Part shown: piece by piece, positions 7,916 to 16,248 of the stretch
Layout: every line of letters starts with the position of its first letter
Numbering within the stretch: position 1 is the stretch's first letter
Source: 2-02-FULL-55-14 sp964581115
GTDB lineage: Bacteria > Bacteroidota > Ignavibacteria > UBA10030
DNA length: 24,612 nucleotides
Assembly: GCA_964581115.1 (NCBI GenBank)
Contig: CAZOMY010000041.1
Span: 1-24,612 of the forward strand
Direction: 5' to 3'
Made by a program: the position numbers and the translations under genes
The notes under the pieces: generated by a model
The model's database searches: none
Seen by the model: the letters and a program-made list of their open reading frames with translations, nothing else
Told to the model about the DNA's origin: nothing

Positions 7916-10506
7916 TCATCGGCCCATCGGAAATACCAGATACTCCCCTTTGAAATCCTGATTCCGCACTTCGATGACCGCCCGTATGGAACGATCGGGT
8001 GTATATCGAATGCTGGCCCGACCGTTCGCCATCTGGATGATACGGCTTCCCGTGGGGGTGCCGTCATACTCGGCCAGTTTCCCGCCGCCGTCGAGCGCAA
8101 AGTAGACGGGCCGCTGATAGTCCACGCATGTCCTGCCATTGCGGTCGACGGCAACGGCATGGATGAGGACCGTCCCGTCAACCTGCGGTTCACCCGTGAT
8201 CACCAGATGATCGGCGGCCTCGTTTCGAGACGTGTGATACTCGAGCGTCACCGTGTCGCGCGCCATCACCCTCCCCTCCTTTCTGCCGACGGCGACCAAT
8301 TCGTTCCGTCCTTCCACAAAGGCCACCTTCCAGCTCAGTCCGGCAGCCGGAACCTGTCCGAGCCGTCGCGTCCGGCTCCCTTGACCGGCACCGTTGACAA
8401 ACAGCTCGACCTCCGGACAATTGCTGAAGACATTGACCTCGCGCAAGGCGCCCGGAGGGCCCACCCGCTCGGGCCAGGTGTGCGACTCGATGTAGCAGAA
8501 CCCCGGAGAGGTCGTCCAGTGACTCTTGAAGACATAGTATGCGTCCTTCGGTCGGCCGGCCCGGTCGACGAGCCCTTTCTGATTCATGTAGGGAATCGGA
8601 TTCTCCGGCCGCAGAGGCGTCGGAAAATCCTTGAAGGCCCACTGGGCGTTGCCGGTCAGCCAGGGCAGACGCTCGGAGACCGATAGGTACCAGTCGAACA
8701 GGTCGACGATGTAGCTCTCGCTCCAGTCGCTGTCGAGCGCAACGTTCTTTACCTTCTGCGGCTTGATGCTCTCCTCCCATCCTTCGGGCACGTTCATCGC
8801 ATCGCCCGAGACCGGCGTCTCCGTGTGCCGGCCGACGTGGCTGTCGCCGCCGTATTCCGCATGGAAGAACCGCGGGATCCGTTCGCGAGAGTTTGTGAGC
8901 GCCTTCTCATATCCATGGTAGTTGCCGCTGTACCAGCCCGGCCAGAGTGACGGCGATACGACATCGACGAGCTGTGCCTCATCGGCAAACTTGCGAAGCG
9001 ACGTGACCCTGCCCGGATGCGCCCGCTTGGCCACAGCATGAAGCATTGCTACCATCGCCTGCAGCGAATCGGGATGGTCTCCTCCCGGCCTGTCGGGCAA
9101 CCAGTACATCTCGTTGCCAACGGATTGCAGAATGATGCAGGGATGATTGTAGTTCACTGCGATCTGTTCTTCCAGCAACCTGACCGTATTGGCCCGCCAC
9201 GCGTCGCCTCCCATCCCGCCCCGACACCAGGGAAGCTCATCCCAGACGATCAACCCAAGCTCGTCGCACGCACGATACACTTCCGGGTCCTGCGGATAGT
9301 GGGCCAATCGGACGAAGTTGGCCCCCATCTCTTTGATCATGCGCATGTCGCGCCGGTGCAAGCTGTCGGGCATGGCGGGGCCGAAGCCGGCGTGATCTTC
9401 GTGGCGATGCGTACCACGCAACAACAGCCGNNNNNNNNNNNNNNNNNNNNNNNNNNNNNNNNNNNNNNNNNNNNNNNNNNNNNNNNNNNNNNNNNNNNNN
9501 NNNNNNNNNNNNNNNNNNNNNNNNNNNNNNCGGGGCCGAAGCCGGCGTGATCTTCGTGGCGATGCGTACCACGCAACAACAGCCGCTCGCCGTTCAGGAA
9601 GAACGGCCCGTGCTCCTTGAATTCGAACCACCGGTACCCGATCCGGTCTTCCATCGCATCTGCGACGCCGCCGCGAGCCTCCATCGACACCCGCACAGTA
9701 TACAGTGCAGGATCGTGCGGAGACCAGAGGATCGGCGAGCGCAGCAACGGCATCTCGATCCGGTGCGTGGATCCACCAGGACCTGCCGACACGGCACGTC
9801 GCTCGCGCAACACCCTCTTCCCCGAACGATCGACGACCGACACATCCAGATCGACCGAGGTCGCGAACGTCCGGGCATTGGCAATGACCACGTCGACGAC
9901 TGTCGAGGCGGACCTCTGGCTCACGCTCGGCGTCGAGATCCGCACGGCATCGAGCGACACCTCAGGGACGGTGACAAGCCAGACATCGCGTGTGATGCCG
10001 CCGCAAATGGCGAAGTCGGACTTCTGTGATGGGATGATGTCGGGATCGTAGCTGTTGTCGACACGGACGGCGATCTCGTTCGAGCCGGCTTTCAGATGCG
10101 GAGTAAGGTCTACTCGGAATCCGACATACCCGCCGACATGGCGTCCTGAATGCCGGCCGTTGACATAGACATCCGTCGTGATGTTCGACCCTTCAAACTC
10201 CAGGAGGAGGCGTTGCCCCGTCGGTGGGCTCGGGAGTTCGAGCGACCGGCGGTACCAACTCGCCGCCCGTCGATATCCCGGTTCAGGGTCGAGGACGTCG
10301 ACAAGGTTCCAGGTGTGCGGGAGATCGATGGACACCCAGCCCGTAGCCGACCTCAACCGTTCAACGCCAGGGTCGGACTCGAGATAGCTCCATCCGTCGT
10401 TCCAACGCACGCGCTCCCGCAGGACCGGCCCTCGTTGGGCGAGGAGGTGCGGGGTGGCCGCAAGGGAAACGATCGCCGCCAACACAACGACCGATCGTGC
10501 AGTCAT
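7916..10506 (-). CDS. GH2 family glycoside hydrolase (beta-galactosidase/beta-glucuronidase type), interrupted by an assembly gap
   Basis: This is a secreted exo-acting beta-glycosidase. A signal peptide (MTARSVVVLAAIVSLAATPHLLAQ) is followed by a jelly-roll sugar-binding domain (WVSIDLPHTWN, LLLEFEGSNITTDVYVNGRHSGRHVGGYVGFRVDLT), an Ig-like domain and a TIM barrel. The barrel has FLNGERLLLRGTHRHEDHAG and NFVRLAHYPQDP. The acid/base Glu is in SVGNEMYW (codon 9110-9112) and the nucleophile Glu in FFHAEYGG (codon 8855-8857). The C-terminus has a DUF4982-like block (PEVELFVNG) and a last Ig-like domain. N at 9431-9530 breaks the gene, but removing one 55-bp flanking copy and the N run leaves one 811-residue frame with Glu414 and Glu499. 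The ATG at 10506 begins 1 nt after the GH88 stop, implying translational coupling. Substrate within GH2 cannot be fixed. Confidence 0.9.
9376..9585. repeat. Identical 55-bp copies flanking the N run
   Basis: Positions 9376-9430 and 9531-9585 are the same 55 bases, one on each side of 100 N. This is the typical mark of two contigs that overlap by an assembler k-mer but were scaffolded with a nominal gap. It is most likely an assembly artefact, not a biological duplication. Confidence 0.9.
9431..9530. other. Run of 100 N (scaffold gap)
   Basis: Exactly 100 unknown bases lie inside the GH2 gene, a conventional placeholder length. Because the flanks repeat, the true distance is probably minus 55 bp and no sequence is missing. 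Confidence 0.95.
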
Positions 10507-10507
10507 G

Positions 10508-11686
10508 TCAGTCGCCCTCCAGCCACCGCAACGCGGCCTCGACATAATAATAGTCTCCATAGATCAGCGACACGTCGATCTCCGTGCCGGCCGGCATGTT
10601 GCCTGTTGCATGTCGGAGAAGGCCGCGCGAAGTGGCAGTCGTATCAAGGTATGCGGTCGAGAGTGAGCGAAGCATCTCGCCGGCCTTTTCGCGGTAGGCT
10701 CGTCCGCGCGGGCCTCCGGTCGCCTTGCCAAGTTCGATCAATGCCGACGCTGCCACTGCCGCGGCCGAGGCATCTCGAGGTGCGTTCGGGATACCTGGGA
10801 CACGGAAGTCCCAGTACGGAACGCGATCCTCCGGCAGGTGTTCAAGGTAGAAATCCGCGGCACGTTGCGCCGTGGCCAGGAATCTTGTGTCTGTGGTGAA
10901 ACGATGGGCCATCGTGAACCCGTAGATCGCCCACGCCTGTCCGCGCGCCCAGGCCGACGAGTCGGCATAGCCCTGATGCGTAACACGCTCCCGAACAGCG
11001 CCGGTGAGGGTATCGTACGAAACGACGTGCCAAGTACTGCCGTCGGGGCGCATATGGTTCTCCATGGTCCGCTCCGCATGTCGCATGGCAATATCGCGCA
11101 TCGCCAAGGTGCCGCCGTTCTCCGCCGCCCAGAGGAGCAGCTCCAGGTTCATCAAGTTGTCGATGATGACCGGATACGACCATCGTCCAAAATTCCACGA
11201 TCGGATGCAGCCGATGACAGGGTGATACCGCGATGTGAGCGTCTGCGCCGACCGGATCAAGATACGGCGGTCCTGATCTTCCGGCCGCACGCGTAGCTTG
11301 TTGCCATAGCTGCAGAACATGATGAACCCGATGTCATGCGACCGGGCATGCGTCTGCGTCGGTTCGAGCGCTGCGGTCCATCGCTCTGCCGACCGCAACA
11401 GCGACGTGTCATTCAATGCGCCGCCGACCATCCACAACATGCCGGGGAAGAACCCCGCGGTCCAGTCCTGTGCATGCACGGTCGCCCAGCGCCCCGATGC
11501 ATCGGTGCTCCGGGGAAACCTCAGCGTGTCGCCAAGTTCGACAACGGTCGCGGACAATTTGCTTGCGGCAAGCTCCAGCACGGATCGGAGCCTGGCGTCG
11601 AGCGAGGGATCCTGCGCGCTCGCCCGAGGGATGTTCAAGAGGATCATCGCTGCCGCCGCGAGGCTACTTGCAGGTCTGAAGGTCAT
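10508..11686 (-). CDS. GH88 unsaturated glucuronyl hydrolase
   Basis: This is a 392-residue secreted enzyme expected to hydrate and release unsaturated glucuronic (or galacturonic) acid from lyase-generated oligosaccharides. Family landmarks are clear: DWTAGFFPGMLWM, HDIGFIMFCSYGN with Asp118, YPVIIDNLMNLELLLWA with Asp176, and SSAWARGQAWAIYGF. The two Asp residues correspond to the conserved catalytic pair of the family. The chosen ATG at 11686 starts a typical signal peptide (MTFRPASSLAAAAMILLNIPRASAQ). Upstream in-frame ATGs at 11722 and 11770 would bury it, and no start has a clear Shine-Dalgarno. The gene ends 1 nt before the GH2 start, so the two are co-translated. With GH105 it is the second unsaturated-uronate remover in the locus, suggesting two linkage types or a branched substrate. 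Confidence 0.92.
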   Translation of the reverse strand: MTFRPASSLAAAAMILLNIPRASAQDPSLDARLRSVLELAASKLSATVVELGDTLRFPRSTDASGRWATVHAQDWTAGFFPGMLWMVGGALNDTSLLRSAERWTAALEPTQTHARSHDIGFIMFCSYGNKLRVRPEDQDRRILIRSAQTLTSRYHPVIGCIRSWNFGRWSYPVIIDNLMNLELLLWAAENGGTLAMRDIAMRHAERTMENHMRPDGSTWHVVSYDTLTGAVRERVTHQGYADSSAWARGQAWAIYGFTMAHRFTTDTRFLATAQRAADFYLEHLPEDRVPYWDFRVPGIPNAPRDASAAAVAASALIELGKATGGPRGRAYREKAGEMLRSLSTAYLDTTATSRGLLRHATGNMPAGTEIDVSLIYGDYYYVEAALRWLEGD

Positions 11687-11775
11687 GGACGTCGCTGCAT
11701 TCGTGTTGATGACGGTGTCCATAAGAACGAGAATGCGGAGCGCCGAATCAAGCAGTGGCCCGCTTGTCATTCAGC

Positions 11776-11785
11776 CGAACGTTCG
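11776..11785. promoter_or_regulatory. Candidate LacI-type operator upstream of GH88-GH2
   Basis: CGAACGTTCG is a perfect 10-bp palindrome with central CG, about 90 bp upstream of the preferred GH88 start, in the divergent gap. It shares AACGTTCGA with the site upstream of the GH105 gene. The assignment is inference from core and position. Confidence 0.35.
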
Positions 11786-11824
11786 ACACCTTCACCTTGC
11801 AACCTCCCATTCTCAACTTCGGGT

Positions 11825-12127
11825 ATGAAGATGAACCGATGGACCCTGCTCTTCATCGCCTCTTCCTTGCTGCTCATCACAGTCCTGGCCGGCTGCTTTC
11901 CGGTCGAAGGCGGTCGCCCGGCTGAGAACCGTTCCGGTTTCTTCATGGGCATTTGGCATGGCTGGATTGCGCCCATCTCATTGATCGTCGGGATCTTCGA
12001 TCGCACCGTGCGGGTGTACGAGACAACGAATACCGGCTGGTGGTACGACCTCGGCTTCTACATGGCCATCATCTCGGGCTTTGGCGGCGTTTCGCTCTTT
12101 CGAAAGCGCTCCGCGTCCGAATCGTAG
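11825..12127 (+). CDS. Small lipoprotein with hydrophobic segments, unknown function
   Basis: This 100-residue protein is not assigned a function. It starts MKMNRWTLLFIASSLLLITVLAGC, a lipoprotein signal with Cys24. Two hydrophobic stretches follow (GFFMGIWHGWIAPISLIVGIF and WWYDLGFYMAIISGFGGVSLF), joined by a loop with NTGWWYD. The final residues are basic and polar (RKRSASES). The WHGWIAP and NTGWWYDLGF patterns recall a widespread family of ~100-residue hypothetical membrane proteins, recalled from general knowledge rather than searched. The first ATG is taken; an ATG two codons later is an equal alternative, and no Shine-Dalgarno is evident. It is transcribed divergently from GH88 and co-directionally with the metallolyase gene 149 bp downstream. 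Confidence 0.65.
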   Translation: MKMNRWTLLFIASSLLLITVLAGCFPVEGGRPAENRSGFFMGIWHGWIAPISLIVGIFDRTVRVYETTNTGWWYDLGFYMAIISGFGGVSLFRKRSASES

Positions 12128-12183
12128 ACTCTCCTGCACGTTTCACGGCAATTCTGAAGTTTGCCGCCAGCCAAGTCGGGCTC

Positions 12184-12201
12184 CATGACAATGCTGTCAT
12201 G
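12184..12201. promoter_or_regulatory. Perfect 7-4-7 inverted repeat, candidate operator
   Basis: CATGACA-ATGC-TGTCATG is an exact dyad centred about 85 bp upstream of the metallolyase start, in a non-coding gap. Its spacing is like that of Crp/Fnr-type operators (two short arms about one helical turn apart). The arm sequence does not match the FNR (TTGAT) or CRP (TGTGA) consensus, so the cognate regulator is unknown. Confidence 0.45.
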
Positions 12202-12276
12202 TCTCGGCTCCCCGCTTCATCTTGAGTCTCTTTTGTCTTTCCAGTACTCTCAGAGGACCCAACCTCGGAGGACACG

Positions 12277-13668
12277 ATGAAGACGTACGTGCTTCAACCG
12301 GTCGACGAGCCGAACCTGTTATCCGATCAATTCCCATACTCTCTCCCGCCGCTCATCCAGTTCGAAGGCCTCATCCACGAAACGATCGACGGACGCGACG
12401 TAACGTTCGACCCCGCGACCGTGCGGACCCGGGACATCCACATCACGGACACGACCTTCCGCGACGGCCAACAAGCCCGTCCTCCGTACAAGAAAGAGCA
12501 CATGGTGAAGTTGTTCGAGATGCTGTCGCGTCTTGGAGGCCCAAACGGCGTCATCCGACAGTCTGAGTTCTTCCTCTACACCAAGAACGACCGCGAGACG
12601 ATCGAAGCCTGCCGGGCACTGGGGCTGCGCTTCCCGGAGATCACGGGCTGGATCCGTGCCAACAAAGGGGACTTCCGGCTTGTCCTCGATATGGGGCTGA
12701 AAGAGACGGGCATGCTGACGTCGTCGTCGGACTATCACATCTTCCACAAACAAGGACAGACGCGCCAGCAGGCGATGGATCAATATGTCGGGGTGGTTGA
12801 AGCGGCGTGGGAGGCCGGCGTACGGCCTCGATGTCATCTGGAGGATGTGACCCGGGCCGACCTGAAAGGCTTCGTCCTGCCGTTCGTCCAACGTCTGTCG
12901 AGACTCAGCGAGCAGGTTTCTCCGGAGCTGAGCGTGAAGATCAGGTTGTGCGATACGATGGGCTTCGGCATTTCGTATCCCCAAGCCGCCGAGCCGCGCT
13001 CGATCCCGAAAATGATCTGGAGGATGATCAACGAATGCGGCATCTCTCCCGACCGCCTCGAGTGGCACGGACACAACGACTTCCACAAGGTGCACATCAA
13101 CGGCTCGACGGCGTGGCTGTACGGGCTCAACGCGCTCAACACCACGCTGTTCGGCTTCGGAGAACGGACGGGGAACCCACCGCTCGAAGGTGCGGTCATC
13201 GAATACGTGGCGCTGAAGGGCTCGCTGAACGGCGTCCAACTGCCGGTCATCACAGAAATGGCCGAGTACTACGAGCGTGTCATCGGCACGCATCTAGCGT
13301 CCAACTATCCATTCGTCGGGCGTGATTTCAACACGACACGGGCGGGCATCCACGCCGGCGGGCTTCGAAAGTTCGAGCAGATCTACAACATCTTCGATAC
13401 GACGACCCTGCTCAATCGTCCACCTCGTGTTGCCATCACCGACAAGTCGGGTTCCGACGGGGTCGCGTTGTGGGTCAATGAATTCCTCGGCCTCAAGGGG
13501 GATCAGCGCTTGAGCGTCTCGAAGATGGTGAACATCTTCAAGTGGGTGATGGAGCAGTACGAAGTGCATGGGCGCATGTCATCCATTACGGATGAGGAGC
13601 TCGAACAGCTCGTCAAGCAGCATCTGCCCCAACACTACGCAAGGATGAAAGGCGGCATGGTGGCCTGA
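12277..13668 (+). CDS. DRE-TIM metallolyase, probable citrate (Re)-synthase-like
   Basis: This 463-residue cytoplasmic enzyme belongs to the 2-isopropylmalate/homocitrate synthase superfamily. The signature TDTTFRDGQQARPPY (Asp58) and the metal-binding WHGHNDFHK (His264, His266) are present, as are GERTGNPPLEG and FNTTRAGIHAGG. There is no C-terminal LeuA allosteric domain. The N-terminal segment (GGPNGVIRQSEFFLYTKNDR, ITGWIRANK, SDYHIFHK) matches what I recall of clostridial Re-citrate synthase better than LeuA, which usually reads RDGEQ. If so, it condenses oxaloacetate with acetyl-CoA with opposite stereochemistry to the usual citrate synthase, feeding the TCA cycle or glutamate synthesis in anaerobes. 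GGAGG (12267-12271) lies 5 nt before the ATG. The superfamily is certain; the exact reaction is inferred. Confidence 0.85.
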   Translation: MKTYVLQPVDEPNLLSDQFPYSLPPLIQFEGLIHETIDGRDVTFDPATVRTRDIHITDTTFRDGQQARPPYKKEHMVKLFEMLSRLGGPNGVIRQSEFFLYTKNDRETIEACRALGLRFPEITGWIRANKGDFRLVLDMGLKETGMLTSSSDYHIFHKQGQTRQQAMDQYVGVVEAAWEAGVRPRCHLEDVTRADLKGFVLPFVQRLSRLSEQVSPELSVKIRLCDTMGFGISYPQAAEPRSIPKMIWRMINECGISPDRLEWHGHNDFHKVHINGSTAWLYGLNALNTTLFGFGERTGNPPLEGAVIEYVALKGSLNGVQLPVITEMAEYYERVIGTHLASNYPFVGRDFNTTRAGIHAGGLRKFEQIYNIFDTTTLLNRPPRVAITDKSGSDGVALWVNEFLGLKGDQRLSVSKMVNIFKWVMEQYEVHGRMSSITDEELEQLVKQHLPQHYARMKGGMVA

Positions 13669-13689
13669 TCGATCGCACACCCGACGACC

Positions 13690-16248
13690 ATGAACCTTCC
13701 CTCCAACCACTGGCTCAAGCCCCCTCGATTCGAAGACGACGTTCGCACCGAACGGGCGGCCTTGCTGCACTACCTGAGCCTCATCGTGTTCGTGGTCGGG
13801 TTGGTCTGGCTCCTCATCCAGTTGGAAGGGACTTATTTTACACGCAGCCCGATCGGACTCATCACGACGGTCGCCGTCACGCTCGTTCCGGTGATGACGC
13901 TGGTGGTAATGCGGAGGGGACGTGTGCGCGCCGCCGCGATCTTCTTTATCGCCTTCTTGTGGTGCAGCATCACGACCCGGTTTCTCTTTACGGAGGGGAT
14001 CCGGAGCAGTTTGTTGTACAACTACGCGAACATCGTCATCTTCGCCGGATTGATGCTCGGGCGCACCTCGGTGCTCGTCATGTTCGGCTTGAACCTGCTT
14101 CCGATGGCAGTGCACGTGGCGACGCAGGCGGCCGGAACCCCGTTGCCGGTGCTGTTCAATGACTCACCGGAGAGCGCCCTGGCCGAGTATGGTGTGTCGG
14201 TGGCGATCTCCACTTCGCTCATCTATTATGCATTCGGGCGTCTCGAGTTTAATCTGCGGGCCGTGCGCGACAGCGAAGCCCGGCAACGGGCGCTGCTCAA
14301 CGCCGTACCCGACCTCATCTTCCTGAACCATCGGAACGGCACCTTCCTCGACGCCAAGACGGGCGATGCATCGCGCCTGCTCATGCCCCCCGAGGCCTTC
14401 CTTGGGCGCACTCCGCACGACATCTTCGAGCCCGAGTTGGCCGGCCGGATCATGGCCGCGTTCGAAGGCGCGCTGGCTGAAGGAGGCGAACACATCGTGG
14501 AATACAGTCTGGCGATGCCGTCGGGCATCGTTCCTTTTGAAGCACGCGTCGTCCCGTGCACGGAGGACACCGTCCTGACCGTGGCAAGGGACGTGTCCCG
14601 GCGACGCACCGTCGAGGAGCAGTTGAAGGCCAGCGAAGCGCAATTCCGGACCCTTTTCAAGGATGCGCCCATCGGCATCGGCGTCATGGAGTCCGGCGGC
14701 CGTTTGCTGGACTTCAATAATGCGCTGCTGCAGCCAGGGGCATACCAGCGGTCGGACCTCGAGCAGCTGTCGAGCTTCAACGACCTCTGCTACGACGCGG
14801 GCGAGTGGGCGGCGGCTTGGACGGCCTTCGAACGCAACGGGGTCCTTCGGGGCGCGAATGTCCGCCTGCGGCGAAAGGACGGATCGGCATATGATGCGCT
14901 GCTGTCGCTGAGCCACACCACCTTCGGCGGACGTGCCGCCGTCCAGGCGATCGTGGAAGACCTCACCGAATTCCAGCGCGGCGAGGGGCTGCGGGAGGCG
15001 GTGTTTCGCATCGCCGAGTCTTCGACGCGAGCCGCCGACCTGGATGAGCTGTATCGGACGATGCACGAGATCATCAGCGACGTCATGCCGGCTCAGAACT
15101 TCTATATCGCAGTCTATGATGAACAGAGGGACCTTCTCAGCTTTCCCTATTTTGTCGACGAGCGCGACGAACCCTCTCCGCCCCACAAGCCGGGCAAGGG
15201 TCTCACGGAGTATGTCCTGCGGACGGGGAGGTCCCTTCTCTGCGACGCTGCCACGAGCAGCGAGTTGCAGCGGAAGGGAGAGGCCGAGGTGGTGGGCGTC
15301 GACGCGCCCGTGTGGCTCGGCGTTCCCCTTAACGTCGATCGCAAGACCATCGGCGTGATGGCCGTTCAGCACTACACCGACGCCAGGGTCTACGGCGAAC
15401 GAGAGCTAAGGATGCTCGAGTATGTCTCGTCGCAGGTGGCCAGGGCCATCGAACACAAGCAGAGCGAGACGCGCATTCGCGAGCTCAACGCCGACCTTGA
15501 ACGACGCGTACGAGAACGAACGGCGGAGCTGACGGCGCTCAATCAGGAGTTGGAGTCGTTCGTCTACACGATCTCGCACGACCTGCGCGCCCCTCTGAGG
15601 GGTGTCGGCGGATTTGCGGCACTGCTCCAGCGTGATCACAGCGAACAACTTTCAGCCGAGGCACGCGGCTACGTCCAGCGGATTGCCGACGGAACGCGGC
15701 GGATGGGGGCCCTGATCGACGACCTGCTGGCTTTTGCGCACATCAGCCGGAAGGATGTTCGTCGCGAAATGGTGAAGACCGAAGAGGTCGTCCGTCAGGT
15801 CGTCGAGGAGTTGCAGCCGGCGATCCGCGCGGCGAAGACCGAGGTCCTCATCGGCCAGCTCCCGCAGGTCTCGGCTGATCCGTCGCTCCTGCGTCAGGTC
15901 TTTTCAAACCTGATCGGCAACGCGGTCAAGTACTCCTCGAAAGTTTCGACTCCCCGCGTGACCGTCGCGTCCACGCTCGAGAACGGTGTCACCACCTTCA
16001 TTGTCAGTGACAACGGGGTCGGCTTCGATATGAAATACGCCCACAAACTGTTCGGCGTCTTTCAACGTCTGCACGCCATCGACGAGTTCGAAGGGACCGG
16101 GGTCGGTCTGGCGATCGTCCACCGCATCATCACGCGTCATGGCGGCTCTGTGTCGGTCAACGCCGCCGAGGGACAGGGTGCCACCTTCTCGTTCACCGTC
16201 GACGCCAACCAGACATCGCACAGTTCTCAACCGACCGGATCACGATGA
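13690..16248 (+). CDS. Membrane-bound PAS-PAS-GAF sensor histidine kinase
   Basis: This 852-residue kinase starts with a hydrophobic N-terminal region of about six membrane segments (residues ~25-185). Two PAS-like domains follow (~195-315, from LLNAVPDLIFLNHRNGTFLD; ~315-435, from FRTLFKDAPIGIGVMESGG). Then come a GAF domain (~440-590) and a short coiled coil (RIRELNADLERRVRERTAEL). The HisKA dimerisation helix has SHDLRAPLRGVGGF (phospho-acceptor His630). The ATPase domain has N box NLIGNAVKYS (~740), DNGVGF (~774) and GTGVGLAIVHRI. All catalytic motifs look intact. There is no receiver domain and no response regulator in the window, so its partner is elsewhere. It starts 21 nt after the metallolyase stop and its stop overlaps the next start (ATGA), so the three genes are probably co-transcribed. 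The sensed signal is unknown. Confidence 0.92.
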   Translation: MNLPSNHWLKPPRFEDDVRTERAALLHYLSLIVFVVGLVWLLIQLEGTYFTRSPIGLITTVAVTLVPVMTLVVMRRGRVRAAAIFFIAFLWCSITTRFLFTEGIRSSLLYNYANIVIFAGLMLGRTSVLVMFGLNLLPMAVHVATQAAGTPLPVLFNDSPESALAEYGVSVAISTSLIYYAFGRLEFNLRAVRDSEARQRALLNAVPDLIFLNHRNGTFLDAKTGDASRLLMPPEAFLGRTPHDIFEPELAGRIMAAFEGALAEGGEHIVEYSLAMPSGIVPFEARVVPCTEDTVLTVARDVSRRRTVEEQLKASEAQFRTLFKDAPIGIGVMESGGRLLDFNNALLQPGAYQRSDLEQLSSFNDLCYDAGEWAAAWTAFERNGVLRGANVRLRRKDGSAYDALLSLSHTTFGGRAAVQAIVEDLTEFQRGEGLREAVFRIAESSTRAADLDELYRTMHEIISDVMPAQNFYIAVYDEQRDLLSFPYFVDERDEPSPPHKPGKGLTEYVLRTGRSLLCDAATSSELQRKGEAEVVGVDAPVWLGVPLNVDRKTIGVMAVQHYTDARVYGERELRMLEYVSSQVARAIEHKQSETRIRELNADLERRVRERTAELTALNQELESFVYTISHDLRAPLRGVGGFAALLQRDHSEQLSAEARGYVQRIADGTRRMGALIDDLLAFAHISRKDVRREMVKTEEVVRQVVEELQPAIRAAKTEVLIGQLPQVSADPSLLRQVFSNLIGNAVKYSSKVSTPRVTVASTLENGVTTFIVSDNGVGFDMKYAHKLFGVFQRLHAIDEFEGTGVGLAIVHRIITRHGGSVSVNAAEGQGATFSFTVDANQTSHSSQPTGSR

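Noticed and set aside
9376..9585. Direct repeat as a biological duplication or phase-variation site
   Set aside because: It is exactly symmetric around 100 N, and the frame is restored only by removing one copy, so it is best explained by scaffolding.
12319..13293. Minus-strand reading frame opposite the metallolyase gene
   Set aside because: The sense strand encodes intact DRE-TIM motifs; the antisense product has none.
14164..15372. Minus-strand frame opposite the histidine kinase gene
   Set aside because: The sense strand carries continuous PAS/GAF/HisKA motifs; the antisense frame is a composition effect.
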